From NCBI GenBank assembly GCA_021234155.1, contig JAJEKV010000003.1, positions 14,122,386 to 14,186,385 of the forward strand: a stretch of 64,000 bases of DNA, given 5' to 3'. The translations under genes and the position numbers were made by a program. Source of the stretch: Isoetes taiwanensis. Taxonomy: Eukaryota > Streptophyta > Lycopodiopsida > Isoetales > Isoetaceae. The notes under the pieces were generated by a model, which was given only the letters and a program-made list of their open reading frames with translations, did no database searches and had not been told where the DNA came from. This document shows positions 45,115 to 56,487 of the stretch, one piece after another (positions within the stretch are counted from its first letter, which is position 1; the number at the start of each line of letters is the position of its first letter).

Positions 45115-46547
45115 GAATTTCTTCTGTGCACGAAAGCCCCTTTTGAAACTCCCCTGTTCTGTTGCGTTCTTGGCTAATTCAATTCAATTCTCTGTCTTTT
45201 TGCTTCTCTGATGCATTCTTGGCATTATACAGGGTAATCCGGCCATTTAAGATCATGATTGCATGGTTGTTTTGAGAGAATTGGACGGATCTTGGCAGTT
45301 TCCAGATTTAGGGTTCTTGGCAACTCGGAGCAAATATCCCACAGGCTTGATTAGGTTTGGGCGACCAAGGTATATAAATCTAAAAGAAAATCCAATTATT
45401 TATAATAATTATTGCGTGCAATATCCACGTGGGATCCGGTACCTCAATCCCCCCATGCCCTGGATGTTCCACGGGCATGGGGATTATAGGCTTTGGGGGG
45501 TAGATAGGAAAATTTTTTATACCCCAAGGCCTATGGCACGATTCCCTAGAAGGCAAATATTAGGCTCAAAATAAGGCCATTTTTCAATTTTCTTTTTTTA
45601 AAGGGAATCTTTTTTTGCACTCTAGAAGATTCTGGAATCTTTTTTGCAAAAGGGCACTTTCAATTTTGGTCCAAAGAATGATCTAGGGAATGAATGATGT
45701 GGCATGTGGAGGTGATGACAAGGCTAGGTGATCATGACATGGCAAGTGGTGATGATGACGTGTCAATCAACTTGGGCTTGGAAAATTCTTTCTAGTCAAA
45801 ATTGCAAGTGATGTGGAGATGATGTGTGTGACATGTGGATGGTGGTGTGGCAGTGACAATGATGATGTGGCAAGGTGATATATCATCTTATGGGTGCAAA
45901 CTTGAGGCTTTGGAATAAATTTGGACTTTGAACATGGAAATGGAAGTATGACATGGCATGATTAGAATGATGATGTGTATGGTGATTTGGCATATGGAAT
46001 GAAGTGTATGGTGACTTGGCACATTCATGGGTCAATTTTTGTGAAATGTTGACTTCTTGACCACATGTATGACCAAGTCAAGTGAAGCTTTGAACTTTTT
46101 GATGGTGATGAAGTGGCGTGAGTGGTGTGTGGCAAATGGATGATTCTTGAAGGTGTACTTTGACTAGAAAGAATTTTCAAGGCCAAGTTTGACTTGGGAA
46201 GGTATTGTATGCATGGAATGCAAAGTCTAATGGGTGTTTTATGGTGGTGGAAGGTATGGGGAATGTGGAATAGGAGTCAAACTGCACAAAGATGCCAAGA
46301 ACACAAATGATCACATACCAAGGGATGATGCTCAAGGGTCTTCTCTCTATTCTTTTCTTCATTTCCTTTGCTTGATTGACCTCTTGTATCTCCTGAGTGA
46401 CTTGACTCAATTGTCCTTCCCTTGTTCTTCAAATTCTTGATGTATGCTAGTGAAGCATTTCCCTATTGTCTTGCAAACCAAATCAAAGTGAGAGGATTAG
46501 TGCAAACATGTGCTCAGCTCTTCCACTGCTGCCATAGCATGGCAGCA
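45115..46547. repeat. Long direct repeat (LTR-like), left copy
   Basis: About 1.43 kb, nearly identical to 50258-51808. It ends in a short palindrome (TGCTGCCAT/ATGGCAGCA) terminating in CA. It lacks about 96 bases present in the other copy, lost between two TGAAATG repeats. It sits downstream of the minus-strand integrase, where a 3' LTR would be. The opposite end does not show a clear TG/CA border. Confidence 0.75.
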
Positions 46548-47267
46548 TTATGCCAAACTGAAAGAAAAGGCTGGTCTACCAGCCCCTTTGACTTGCTGTT
46601 TGTAATTAATGACAAAACTCCAGCTAGTTGCCAATGTGAGAATATATTTGGCAACTCAATGACCTGCAGATGGATTTGAAAGTGATAGATCTGGTATTAT
46701 GAGTGTATATGTGAATGATGTTCTTTTCAGATGAACCTGCATGGAAAGTAAATTTCTTTAGTAGTGAAGAGCTGCAGGATGGTAGTGTGGCTGCAGCTTA
46801 GGAATTTATGAGGATGTGGAGGGTCTTCAGATGTAATAAGGTCAACTCTTGATCAGATGATATATGGAAGTAGACATAAGGATGCACCTGCATGTGATGA
46901 TAAAGCTTGTTAGTTTAGAGAAGTTGCTGTTGTGGAAGTGATGGCAGCAACTCTAGATGATGAAGCATGATATGATGTGATGAAAGAGATGTGTGAGCAA
47001 CATGTTCAGATGCACCTGCATGGAGCTATGGTTAGTATTAAATCACTCCTGCACTTGACCACAACTTGCACAGTCTTTTTGTCCTTGCAACACTAGAAAC
47101 CAGTTAGCACACGAGCAGTAAACTTAAAAGCAGAACTCAACTTACTGAAACCAACTTAATTTTTTGTTTTCTTCTTGTTCAAGCTTTTTTTGTATTTTGC
47201 CTTTTTTCTGTTTTTTATTTTTCCCAAATGATGCACTAACTAATCCTACCTATATCTTTCCAAAAAC

Positions 47268-48332
47268 TTAATTGAATAGAGCAAGGGCAACATGCTGTTG
47301 CCAATACCTTTTTAGGTGCACAATATTGATAAAATTCATCAATTCTCTGCCATCAGCAATATCTCTCAGCCAATATGAATCAGCTGTACCAATTACTTCA
47401 AATGGTCCTTCCCAGAGATTCTCAAATTTGGATGCCATTTCTTCCCTTGCCTTGTTCCACTTCAACACCAACTCTCCTGTTTTCAAGACTCCCTGCAATT
47501 TGTGTGCAACTTTTAAGGCTGCAATGTCTTTAGCCTTTTTTCTCATAACAGCATTTTCTGCCTCATATCTATGCTCTTCAAGCTGCATCAATCTCACAAA
47601 CCTTTCTTTTAGAGCCTCATCCATTTCCAAATTTATTTGATAAGCCAGTCTGAGAGATGGAAGTTCTAGCTCAATAGGTAATACTGATTCTATCCCATAC
47701 ACCAAACTGAAAGGAGTGTGTTTTGTAGCTGTTTTGATAGTAGTCCTGTATGCCCAAAGTGCATCATGGAGCTTCAAATGCCAATCTTTTTTTGAAACAC
47801 TGATGGTTTTCTTGAGAATAGATTTGAGAGTCTTATTGGTTGACTCTGCCTGGCCATTGCCTTGAGGGTAATAGGACGAACTCTTGGTGTGTTTGACTTT
47901 TAAGGTGGCTAGCAGAAGTGCAATTGCATGGTTGATGAACTGGCTACCTCTGTCAGAGATGATTTTAAAGGGAATGCCAAATCTGGCACAAATATTCTCA
48001 TGCAGGAATCTTGCAGTGGCTTGAGCATTAGCTTATCTCAAAGGAATTGCCTCTGCCCATTTGGTAAAATAATCAGTGGCCACTAATATAAACTGGTGTT
48101 GAGCTGAAGAAGGTGGATCTATGGGGCCTATAAAATCCAGACCCCATATTTGGAAAGGTCCAGGAGATGTTATTGCAGTAAGGGCAGCTGGTTGCAGAGT
48201 TTTTCTACCAAAGATCTGACATTTATGGCAGCATTTTATAGTGTCATAGCAATCCTTAAAAAGAGGGGGCCAAAAATATCCTGACCTTAGAATCTTTTTT
48301 GCAGTTGTGTCTGCTGCAAAGTGTCTCCACAC
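47268..48332 (-). pseudogene. Ty3/gypsy integrase (minus strand), nearly intact
   Basis: The zinc-finger part ends in CCHKCQIFGR (48033-48332). The core shows GLDFIGPIDPP (first Asp), then after a single stop after EAIPLR the frame continues with SDRGSQFINHA (second Asp) and GNGQAESTNKTL (Glu), followed by the conserved WAYRTTIKTATKHTPFSLVY. A C-terminal chromatin-contacting region ends at 47268. All DDE residues are present. Confidence 0.9.
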
Positions 48333-49432
48333 ACTCCCTCATGACATGCTTCAATTATCATCCTAGCCTCTTCCTCATCCACACATCTCAACAAGATCCC
48401 CTCCTTGTCAATTTTGCATAAAACCCCCTCAATTAGCCTGAACTTTTTGCACTTGTCTTTAAATCTCCTTTCTTGGCTGCTACTCAAATTTTTGGGCAAC
48501 TCATTGCTCTCAAGATAATTTCTAATGTCAAGCTGCCAATCAGTATTTTCTGCATCAAAAGAAACCAAGTTTGTTAGATTATCATCACTGCATAAACCAT
48601 CTTGATCTTCATGCTCAAATAACACATATGGAAGATAAGAGCTGGGATTCTCAATTAGCTTCACAACCTTTACAGTAATATCATAAGCTTGGACCTTACA
48701 AGCCCACCTGCATAGTTTAGCCTTTGGTTGCTTTTTTGCAAAAAGAAGTGACAAAGGATTTTGTCTCATAAATACTTGAACCTGATTGTTTTGAAGCAGG
48801 TGTCCTTGTCTTTCTATCAAGAACATTAAGGCTGCTGCTCTCTTTTCCAACCTAGGATATCTCAATTCAGTATCAGACCACATCTTGCTTGCAAAACCAA
48901 TTGCCCTTTTTGTGACATTGATATAAGCTTTGAAAGGTTTCTCTAGATCAGGAGGTTTAAGTAGGATAGATTTACAGATGGCATCAATGATTTTGTCAAA
49001 AGAATCTTGGCATTGCTCATTCCAATCTATCAGAATATGTTTGCTTTCACTTTGAGGGACATACATTCTCAAGAAGCTGGTCATCCCCATGAAACTTTTA
49101 ACCTGCTTGAGGGTTTTTGGAGGTGCCAATTTCTTTAAAGCTTCAATCTTACTTTCAGATATTTGAATTCCTGCTGTAGACACTACATGTCCAAGCAATT
49201 CCCCTTTTGAGGACAAGAAAACACATTTTTTTGGATTCAAACTCACTCCTCCTTTTCTACACAAAGCAAACAACATGGTCAGCATGTCAAAATGTTTTTC
49301 AAGAGAAGTTCCTAAACAGAGGTCATCCAAGAATACACGAAAAATATTAGCAGGCATTTCTCTAAAAATTGTATCCATGGCTCTTTGGAATGTTGCAGAT
49401 GCATTCATCAATCCAAATGGCATTCTCTTCAT
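48287..49432 (-). CDS. Ty3/gypsy reverse transcriptase palm/thumb and degenerate RNase H
   Basis: A 381-codon open stretch starts inside RT (MPFGLMNASATFQRAMD) and carries the catalytic FLDD motif (RVFLDDLCLG), then the thumb (SFMGMTSFLRMYVP). The RNase H-like domain that follows (KAYINVTKRAIGFASKMW, RYPRLEKRAAALMF, RQNPLSLLF) lacks the usual catalytic Asp residues: the T/Y-x-D-A strand reads YINV, and the D-H motif reads RQN. This resembles the tether (connection) state of an RNase H made redundant by a second copy. The end is the start of the integrase zinc finger. The listed Met is not a true start. Confidence 0.9.
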   Translation of the reverse strand: MKRMPFGLMNASATFQRAMDTIFREMPANIFRVFLDDLCLGTSLEKHFDMLTMLFALCRKGGVSLNPKKCVFLSSKGELLGHVVSTAGIQISESKIEALKKLAPPKTLKQVKSFMGMTSFLRMYVPQSESKHILIDWNEQCQDSFDKIIDAICKSILLKPPDLEKPFKAYINVTKRAIGFASKMWSDTELRYPRLEKRAAALMFLIERQGHLLQNNQVQVFMRQNPLSLLFAKKQPKAKLCRWACKVQAYDITVKVVKLIENPSSYLPYVLFEHEDQDGLCSDDNLTNLVSFDAENTDWQLDIRNYLESNELPKNLSSSQERRFKDKCKKFRLIEGVLCKIDKEGILLRCVDEEEARMIIEACHEGVCGDTLQQTQLQKRF

Positions 49433-49495
49433 GGAAAATGTTCCCCAAGGTGTGATAAATGAAGTTTTTGGCTGATCCCTATCCTTGATGCTTAT

Positions 49496-50101
49496 CTAAT
49501 TAAAACCTGAAAAGCCATCTAGGAATGAGTAGATCTCTTTCCCTGCTATAGCATGCAAAACTTCTTCCAGAAATGGCAATGGATAACAATCTTTGATAGT
49601 GGCTTTGTTCAGATCTCTATAATCTATGCAAATTCTAATGGTCTTGTTTTTCTTCTCAACAGGAACAATGCAAGATAGCCACTCAGGATTTACAATTTTT
49701 GCAATCACACCTGCATCTTTCATTTTGTATAACTCTTCCTTGATTAAACCTAACAGAGAAGCATTCATTCTTCTCAACTTCTGCACAACAGGTTTCATAC
49801 CTTCCTTGATTTTGATCTCAAACTCACAAATGCTCTTGTCAACACCAACCAATTCATCATAATCCCAAGCAAAAATATCTTTCCAGTCATCAAAGAATTT
49901 GGTAACAAAGGCATTATCCTCCTCTTTAAACAAATCCCCAACATACAACACCCTATCTAGACCTTTCTTGTTAACTTTAATTTCCTTTACCTGTTTATCT
50001 TCACTTGCATTGATTACCAATAAGGTATAGTTGTTGCAGATCTTTTTTCTCGAGCTCTTCTTCTTGTATTGCTCCCTCAGCCAAGTGTTCAAGTAGCACA
50101 C
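49496..50101 (-). pseudogene. Ty3/gypsy reverse transcriptase N-terminal part
   Basis: Encodes the linker FFDDWKDIFAWDYDEL and the RT fingers and palm start (GVIAKIVNPEWLSCIVPV, RICIDYRDLNKATIKDCY, FLDGFSGFN). A stop at 49496-49498 and about 60 bases separate it from the next open RT stretch at 49432. Confidence 0.88.
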
Positions 50102-50257
50102 TCATGCATAGAGAATCTGCCTCACAATTTTGCTCCCCTGGCACATGACAAAGCTCCCAGGTTTCAAAATTCTTCAGTTCCAGCATAGCTTGATCTCTGA
50201 GCTGAACCGTGTCTCCACTTTTAGCCCGGTATTCTCCTGATATTTGTCTGCAGACAA
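50086..50257 (-). pseudogene. Second RNase H domain (C-terminal half) upstream of RT
   Basis: Reading from 50257 the frame encodes CRQISGEYRAKSGD, then LRDQAMLELKNFETWEL and CHVPGEQNCEADSL. The Q-I-x-G-E-Y and H-V-P-x-E-x-N-x-x-A-D motifs are those of archaeal/plant-type RNase H, not the Ty3 RNase H. The catalytic last Asp (in EAD) is kept. The N-terminal half is missing because the domain abuts the long direct repeat. Its place, before RT, differs from the position of the element's own RNase H. Confidence 0.75.
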
Positions 50258-51808
50258 GAATTTCTTCTGTGCACGAAAGCCCCTTTTGAAATTCCCCTGT
50301 TCTGTTGCGTTCTTGGCTAATTCAATTCAATTCTCTGTCTTTTTGCTTCTCTGATGCATTCTTGGCATTATACAGGGTAATTCGGCCATTTAAGATCATG
50401 ATTGCATGGTTGTTTTGAGAGAATTGGACGGATCTTGGCAGTTTCCAGATTTAGGGTTCTTGGCAACTCGGAGCAAATCTCCCACAGGCTTGATTAGGTT
50501 TGGACGACCAAGGTATATAACGAAAAGAAAATCCAGTATTTATAATAATTGCGTGCAATATCCACGTGGGATCCGGTACCTCAACCGACACGCCCGGATG
50601 TTCCACGTGGCATGGGGGGATTGGCTGGGAAAGGAAAATAGGCTGGGGGGGGGGTAGATAGGAAAATTTTTTATACCCCAAGGCCTATGGCACGATTCCC
50701 TATAAGGCAAATATTAGGCTCAAAATAAGACCATTTTTCAATTTTCTTTTTTTCAAAGGGAATCTTTTTTTGCACTCTAGTAGATTCTGGAATCTTTTTT
50801 GCAAAAGGGCACTTTCAATTTTGGTCCAAGGAATGACCTAGGGAATGAATGATGTGGCATGTGGAGGTGATGACAAGGCTAGGTGATCATGACATGGCAA
50901 GTGGTGATGATGACGTGTCAATCAACTTGGGCTTGGAAAATTCTTTCTAGTCAAAATTGCAAGTGATGTGGAGATGATGTGTGTGACATGTGGATGGTGG
51001 TGTGGCAGTGCAATGATGATGTGGCAAGGTGATATATCATCTTATGGGTGCAAACTTGAGGCTTTGGAATAAATTTGAACTTTGAACATGGAAATGGAAG
51101 TATGACATGGCATGATTAGAATGATGAAGTGTATGGTGATTTGGCATATGGAATGAAGTGTATGGTGACTTGGCACATAGAATGCATCCTTCATGGGTCA
51201 ATTTTTGTGAAATGCAACTTTTGACATTCCCTAGGGCACACTTGAGTTTTGGACATTTCTCTTAGGGATTTTGCAACTTTTACCCTTTTTTGACCATGTT
51301 GCATGAAATGTTGACTTCTTGACCACATGTATGACCAAGTCAAGTGAAGCTTTGAACTTTTTGATGGTGATGAAGTGGCGTGAGTGGTGTGTGGCAAATG
51401 GATGATTCTTGAAGGTGTACTTTGACTAGAAAGAATTTTCAAGGCCAAGTTTGACTTGGGAAGGAATTGTATGCATGAAATTCAAAGTCTAATGGGTGTT
51501 TTATGGTGGTGGAAGGTATGGGGAATGTGGAATAGGAGTCAAACTGCACAAAGATGCCAAGAACACAAATGATCACATACCAAGGGATGATGCTCAAGGG
51601 TCTTCTCTCTATTCTTTTCTTCATTTCCTTTGCTTGATTGACCTCTTGTATCTCCTGAGTGACTTGACTCAATTGTCCTTCCCTTGTTCTTCAAATTCTT
51701 GATGTATGCTAGTGAAGCATTTCCCTATTGTCTTGCAAACCAAATCAAAGTGAGAGGATTAGTGCAAACATGTGCTCAGCTCTTCCATGCTGCCATAGCA
51801 TGGCAGCA
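50258..51808. repeat. Long direct repeat (LTR-like), right copy
   Basis: About 1.55 kb, the longer version of 45115-46547. Its right end CATGGCAGCA lies directly against the CDKG-like kinase exon (51809). Confidence 0.75.
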
Positions 51809-52272
51809 CCAGGGACCACATATCAATTGTTGTAGAATACTTCCTTGCCCCCAAGAAGTATTTCAACTGCTCGACATAGAGAAGGTAGGGATATTTCTTC
51901 GTTGAAGCCACTTCTTACCTATAACAAAGTGTAACAATAGTTGTATTGTTGTGTCTTAGTGGACTACCATATTGATGAGACAATCCAAAATCACAAATCT
52001 TTAGTTCTCTATTGCTTAAAGCAGGTTGGAATTCTTTAAATCTCTGCAAGTTGTTCAAAAAGTCAAAGGACATAGTAATAACTGAAGAAAAACAGCAAAC
52101 AGAGTTTATAAACTGCAAGAAAAGTTTGTACCAATGCAGCACTCAATTGTCATGAATATATCATATGCCGCATTTGACTTCACTTTGACTAAAAGGCTGC
52201 TTCATGCTTTCCATAAGCCCCTTCCGACCATGTTCCATGTACTCCATGACCATGAAGATGCGTTAACTCGAA
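51809..52272 (-). pseudogene. CDKG/PITSLRE-type protein kinase pseudogene
   Basis: Minus-strand exons encode [20 protein letters not shown] and [11 protein letters not shown], then a decayed YIHDN-stop-VLH (HRD region) at about 52130-52168. Exon 52043-51919 gives DLKNSNLL, a frameshift, then [17 protein letters not shown] and VTLCYR. Exon 51866-51809 gives EILLGGKE and, frameshifted, STTIDMWSL. These are the plant CDKG (cell-cycle/splicing kinase) catalytic loop, DFG and APE segments. Splice sites are retained (CTTGCAG acceptor, GTAAG donor), so it is an unprocessed copy. A stop replaces the conserved Trp, the HRD Arg is changed, and two frameshifts are seen. The direct repeat cuts it after the DMWS motif. 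Confidence 0.85.
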
Positions 52273-55200
52273 ACATCCATTTGTAAAGAGAAAAAATGAA
52301 ATGAACTACTTTGCATTTACCACAGACCAACTGGCAATGAATGGGACACATATTCTATCAGAATGTGGAACTAAAGAAGCTAAGGATATCGGAGTAAATT
52401 GTTTCTCTGATATCGTCTTGCTGGCATCATGCAGATTGCAGGCTTTGAAAAAACAAATAGTTAGGCTCTTCGCTGGAGCCATAACTACACCTTTTAGCTC
52501 TGATTGGCTTGCTGTTCAAGGCATAGATATACGATCTTGCAGTAAGTGAACCAAAGCAACCAAGCACAGAAATATATAACATCGCCATAGCGATGCACTT
52601 GGCATTTAAAAAGAGAAGTCCTCTTAGGCACTGCCATCTTGTATCAGCATGAAAGCAGCCAAGAAATTTAAAACGCCATCTCGACGTGTCAATAGTATAA
52701 TTTTCTGTGCTTTTAGTAGCTTCTAGTTTGACCTCTTTAGTAGAAGCGTCCTTGATCTCGTAGCATCTTTGCCGGGACCAAAGTGCCAGTTCCGGAAGCC
52801 TGGTAGATATACAAATGACCTGCTCAATGTGAATATCGTTTTTATCCATCCAAAAAAAGAAAAAGGGTGAACAGCCGACCTGAAAGGCCTGAACTGAGTC
52901 CTTGTTCTGCCATAAGTATTCACAGAGCAATTATAAATTATAGATTAACCATAGGAACAGTTAACATAAAGAACAGGTTGCTTTGCGTCATACCTTTGCA
53001 TGCATCGCAACATATCAGAACAAAGCTATCTAGCTACTTTATCTAGGCCATTGTTTTTACATAGCTGACAACATAGAAATTATTGCCTTAATAAAATGAA
53101 GATGGCAACTCAGCTTTAGACCAGGAACAATAAAGTTTCCAACCTGGAAGGTAACTCCTTTCGTAATGTGATCCAAATGCAGCAGAGACACCTGCAAGAA
53201 ACAAACACATGCAATAAGATAAACTGAGGGATAAGCATTTATCACTCACTGCATGCAAAGTTCATGGAATAATTGTGTAACACTTAATATATGGATAGAT
53301 CGAAGAAGAACTATGAGATAAAGCATGACAGATAAACACAATATATGTGACAGGATAAAATAGAGGTAAAAAGAATAAATAGAGACCCATTTTAAAACCA
53401 TCAGAATCTGTCAAAAGTCCTCATGGCCAGCTTGTGAAATTGTGAATACCATTCAAATCATCTAGCAGGTCTACACCAGAGCGAAGTTCAGAATGGTTGG
53501 AAGCACCCTGCTCCTGGCTCTTACTTTTTAAAACTTCATACTTGACCCAATTCTTGCACCAGGCCAAGTGATCATAGGCAAGCACCACAATCCCTTTCTG
53601 ATGCACAAATCTAAGGGATGCCATTAGGATTTAGGAAAGAAAGGAGTTGTACTTAGTTGCAAAGCAACACAAATCTCAGAACTTCCCCTCTATAGATCTG
53701 GTTCCTTGAAGGCCAACAACGAAATCTTGGAACCTGATCTAGCCTTCAAATCTTGAACTTTCTTGCCGAATCACCTCTTAGCTAGCAAACCATGATGCAA
53801 TAAAGGCCTAAGCGATCTAGACAAATGAGTAGAAACACAACTACATAGAAGAAAGAAGCAGTCTGAATAGAAGTGAAAGACAAAACTATAAAACAAACCC
53901 ATTCAATGTGCCACAGACAATAGGAAACATGATGTCAATTTCCGAAGGAATGACATGCAAATATCAATAGATGTTTTTACCTGACTTGGGCTCTTAGGCC
54001 CTATAGCATATGGCATGAAGATTGGTCTGCAAGGCTTATGAGTCCACTATTGTTCATCAGGAAGAGAGAGCTCTGCTCAATTGAAAGAAACATTTAATAG
54101 TCATTTAAAAAGTTCTTAACCATTCTGGTTCGAAAGCACAATCTAAGGAACAAATTAACATGCGGCAATAACCTTGTCATCTGACAGTTTTGAGATGATC
54201 TTATAAAAGTAAAGAATGTACCTTGATCACACTGACGCAAGTTAATAAGCCTTAGGTATTATGGTTGGTGAAGCAAGATAAGCAGACTGTCAATACTCAG
54301 CAGACGTCAATAAACTCTTGAATGTAATAGTGCATCAGTGCACCATTGATTGATTAGAATGCTTGAATGCTAGAAAAGAGCCATATGCAAGAACCAAAAA
54401 CATGGAAACTGATTAAATTCAGTAAATTCAAAATTAGCATTGCAAATACTAATCTTCAGCTTGACATCATTAACAAAGGGCTTGGATGGCTAAACTCAAG
54501 TTGATTAAGAATCTAACTCAGTATTTAACACAGTTTTATTCTAGCATAGACTAACCTTGTTTTTCCTCTATATCCAAGCATCACCTGGCAGCTCTCAACT
54601 CCACCAAGGGCAACTATAATCATCAACATTTCATATCTGCCTGAAATCAACTTCACATAGCAAACGAATTTAGACCAATATAAAACCTGCATGCTCTGGA
54701 AAAGTAGGAAGCTCTACCTGCATAATCACTGCAAATCACAACACCGGATGGGTTAAAGGAAAATAGATGTCACATCCTCACCAGGCTTGTTTGCAAGCAA
54801 ATCAAAGCTGTCGTGCTCCATCCCGACAAAAATATGCCATTTGGGTGCAGTGAACTACAAATTCCGGCTATTAGGGTTCTTGGACAAACCGTAGCCAGTC
54901 TATCCTCGCCGATGCAAAGGAAATTGTTTTGAAGAATATCTCGTTGATGCCACCGAGCTGCATGCATGCTGGTTTCGTGTGGCATCCTGCAGTACTTATG
55001 CCATTTCGATCAGATAAGGAATGAAATCCATGACCAAAATCATACCTTCAACAAACTCTACGATATTTGGCAAATCTGAAATTTTCTCCGGCAGGTAAAA
55101 CCACTAAAATCTTAGGAAATGGACTTAAAAAAATTCCAAAAACATTTTCCACCAGACCGAAAAATCCCAAATTAAAAAGGTAGATTCTCTCTCTTGTGGC

Positions 55201-55465
55201 TTAGTATTGGTCTATACCTTTGAAAGCAAAGGTTTAATTTTCTCACTGCAAAGGATTCACATGACTACAATGCAATGCACTCAGGGTTGAGCCATTTTTT
55301 CAGCGATTGTTTTACATACAAATAAGGAAATTCTATAAGCGTGGAGGAATTTGGCAAGGGGGGTTCACATTTAGTTCTACGAAAAAGGTCGTTTTAGCCA
55401 TACCAATAAGGTGAGCCCAAAAGAATTTTTTTGGTTCTTGAATCATGCATAACTTTATGTGAAAG
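52273..55465. other. Intergenic with minus-strand exon-like stretches, nothing assigned
   Basis: Minus-strand frames at 52427-52930, 53421-53624 and near 54780-54850 (KWHIFVGMEHDSFDLLANKP) look once-coding. Some may be upstream exons of the kinase pseudogene or of another decayed gene. None was recognised with confidence. Confidence 0.35.
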
Positions 55466-55493
55466 TTTTTTTTTTTTTTTTTTTTTTTTTTTT
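55466..55493. repeat. Poly(T) run of 28
   Basis: An uninterrupted T run; it could be the poly(A) tail of a minus-strand retroposed sequence. No element was recognised to its right. Confidence 0.9.
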
Positions 55494-56267
55494 CGTGATT
55501 CTAGTATAATACGTGGCTGGAATGGGGTTTATTTGAAAATTCCTAAGCTATATACAAGAGGTTTTTGCCGACCCTTTGCAGGCACACGGCATATCCCTGA
55601 TGGAAGAGGTGTACCCCTCGACGAATTTAAGCTAAAATTTAGCCTTGACCACAAGTGGACCTTCTGTTGCTGGATTGTGATGAGGCCTGGATCTATTATG
55701 ACTCAGCTGCAACTTGGGGTTGATTAAAAATAATGCCATATGTAAACGGCGGTTAGGCAAGCCTGCTAATGGCCTAATCGTGTTTGACAAATATACGAGA
55801 TGCATGTAACCAACATGCTAGCACATCTTTAAAGCTGTCATGAATTTAAAATAAATATAAAAAAAGAAGGGAGAAAAAAAGCAAAGGGGTCATGTCATGA
55901 CTCATGAGACCAAGCAAGCCAACATTTGAAAGAGGCGAGTTTATTAAATGCAAAGGGAAGCAGTTGCATGTGGCCACATGTGAAAGTGGGGCCACAGGGT
56001 GGCCACTTGACCGGCCAGACCAGCCTGGCTCATATTTCCTTTTTACATTTACCGCGGTTTAGCCGCCTAACTAAAGTTAACCCGCCAGTTGTCCACGTCT
56101 TCTCTGGGCCGCACAAACAAGAGTGCCGGAGGAGGCGAGGGCTCGCCCTCTCTGCTCCCCGCGCATCTCCTACACAAGGTTTAGCAGTCGATTTTTTGAG
56201 AATTATTCTGCTTCTTCTTCGAAGATCTTTCGTTTAATCTTCTCTTCCAACTTCCTCATCATTAAAA

Positions 56268-56469
56268 GGTATGCATCTCTGGCTTTTTCTTCACTCTTTT
56301 CACCCCAAAAAATTTCATCTTTGTCTTGTTTTCATACCTGATTTCTGTTTCCTTTGAGCTTTTCCCACCCATATCGTGTATGTTTGAGGTTTCTGAAATT
56401 GACTGTAAAACCAGAACAGTTTCTGTGTATTATGTTTTGCTTAGCTAGCCTTTTTGCAGTTTGTTGCAG
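56268..56469 (+). other. Probable leader intron of the DCD gene
   Basis: ATTAAAAG followed by GTATGC at 56268 is a good donor, and TTTGTTGCAG at 56460-56469 a good acceptor, 18 bases before the start codon. Leader introns are common in plant genes of this kind. Confidence 0.6.
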
Positions 56470-56487
56470 GGCTTTTGAATGTTTGAA

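Larger units (their letters stand above)
45115..51808 (-). mobile_element. Ty3/gypsy retrotransposon remnant between long direct repeats, minus strand
   Basis: Reading on the minus strand: repeat copy 50258-51808, second half of an RNase H domain, reverse transcriptase, degenerate Ty3 RNase H, integrase, about 720 bases without ORF, then repeat copy 45115-46547. Gag, protease and the first half of the extra RNase H are absent, so an internal deletion reaches the right-hand repeat. The polyprotein is better preserved than in the element at 30691-36420. Confidence 0.8.

Noticed and set aside
46177-46440. ORFs repeated at 46177-46440 and 51439-51702
   Set aside because: They lie inside the two long direct repeats and are identical only because the repeats are; no domain is recognisable.
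55466-55493. Poly(T) as proof of a retroposed gene on the minus strand
   Set aside because: No retroposed coding sequence or target duplication was found to support it.
56123-56341. ORFs just upstream of the DCD gene
   Set aside because: They cover the likely leader exon and leader intron and show no conserved protein sequence.
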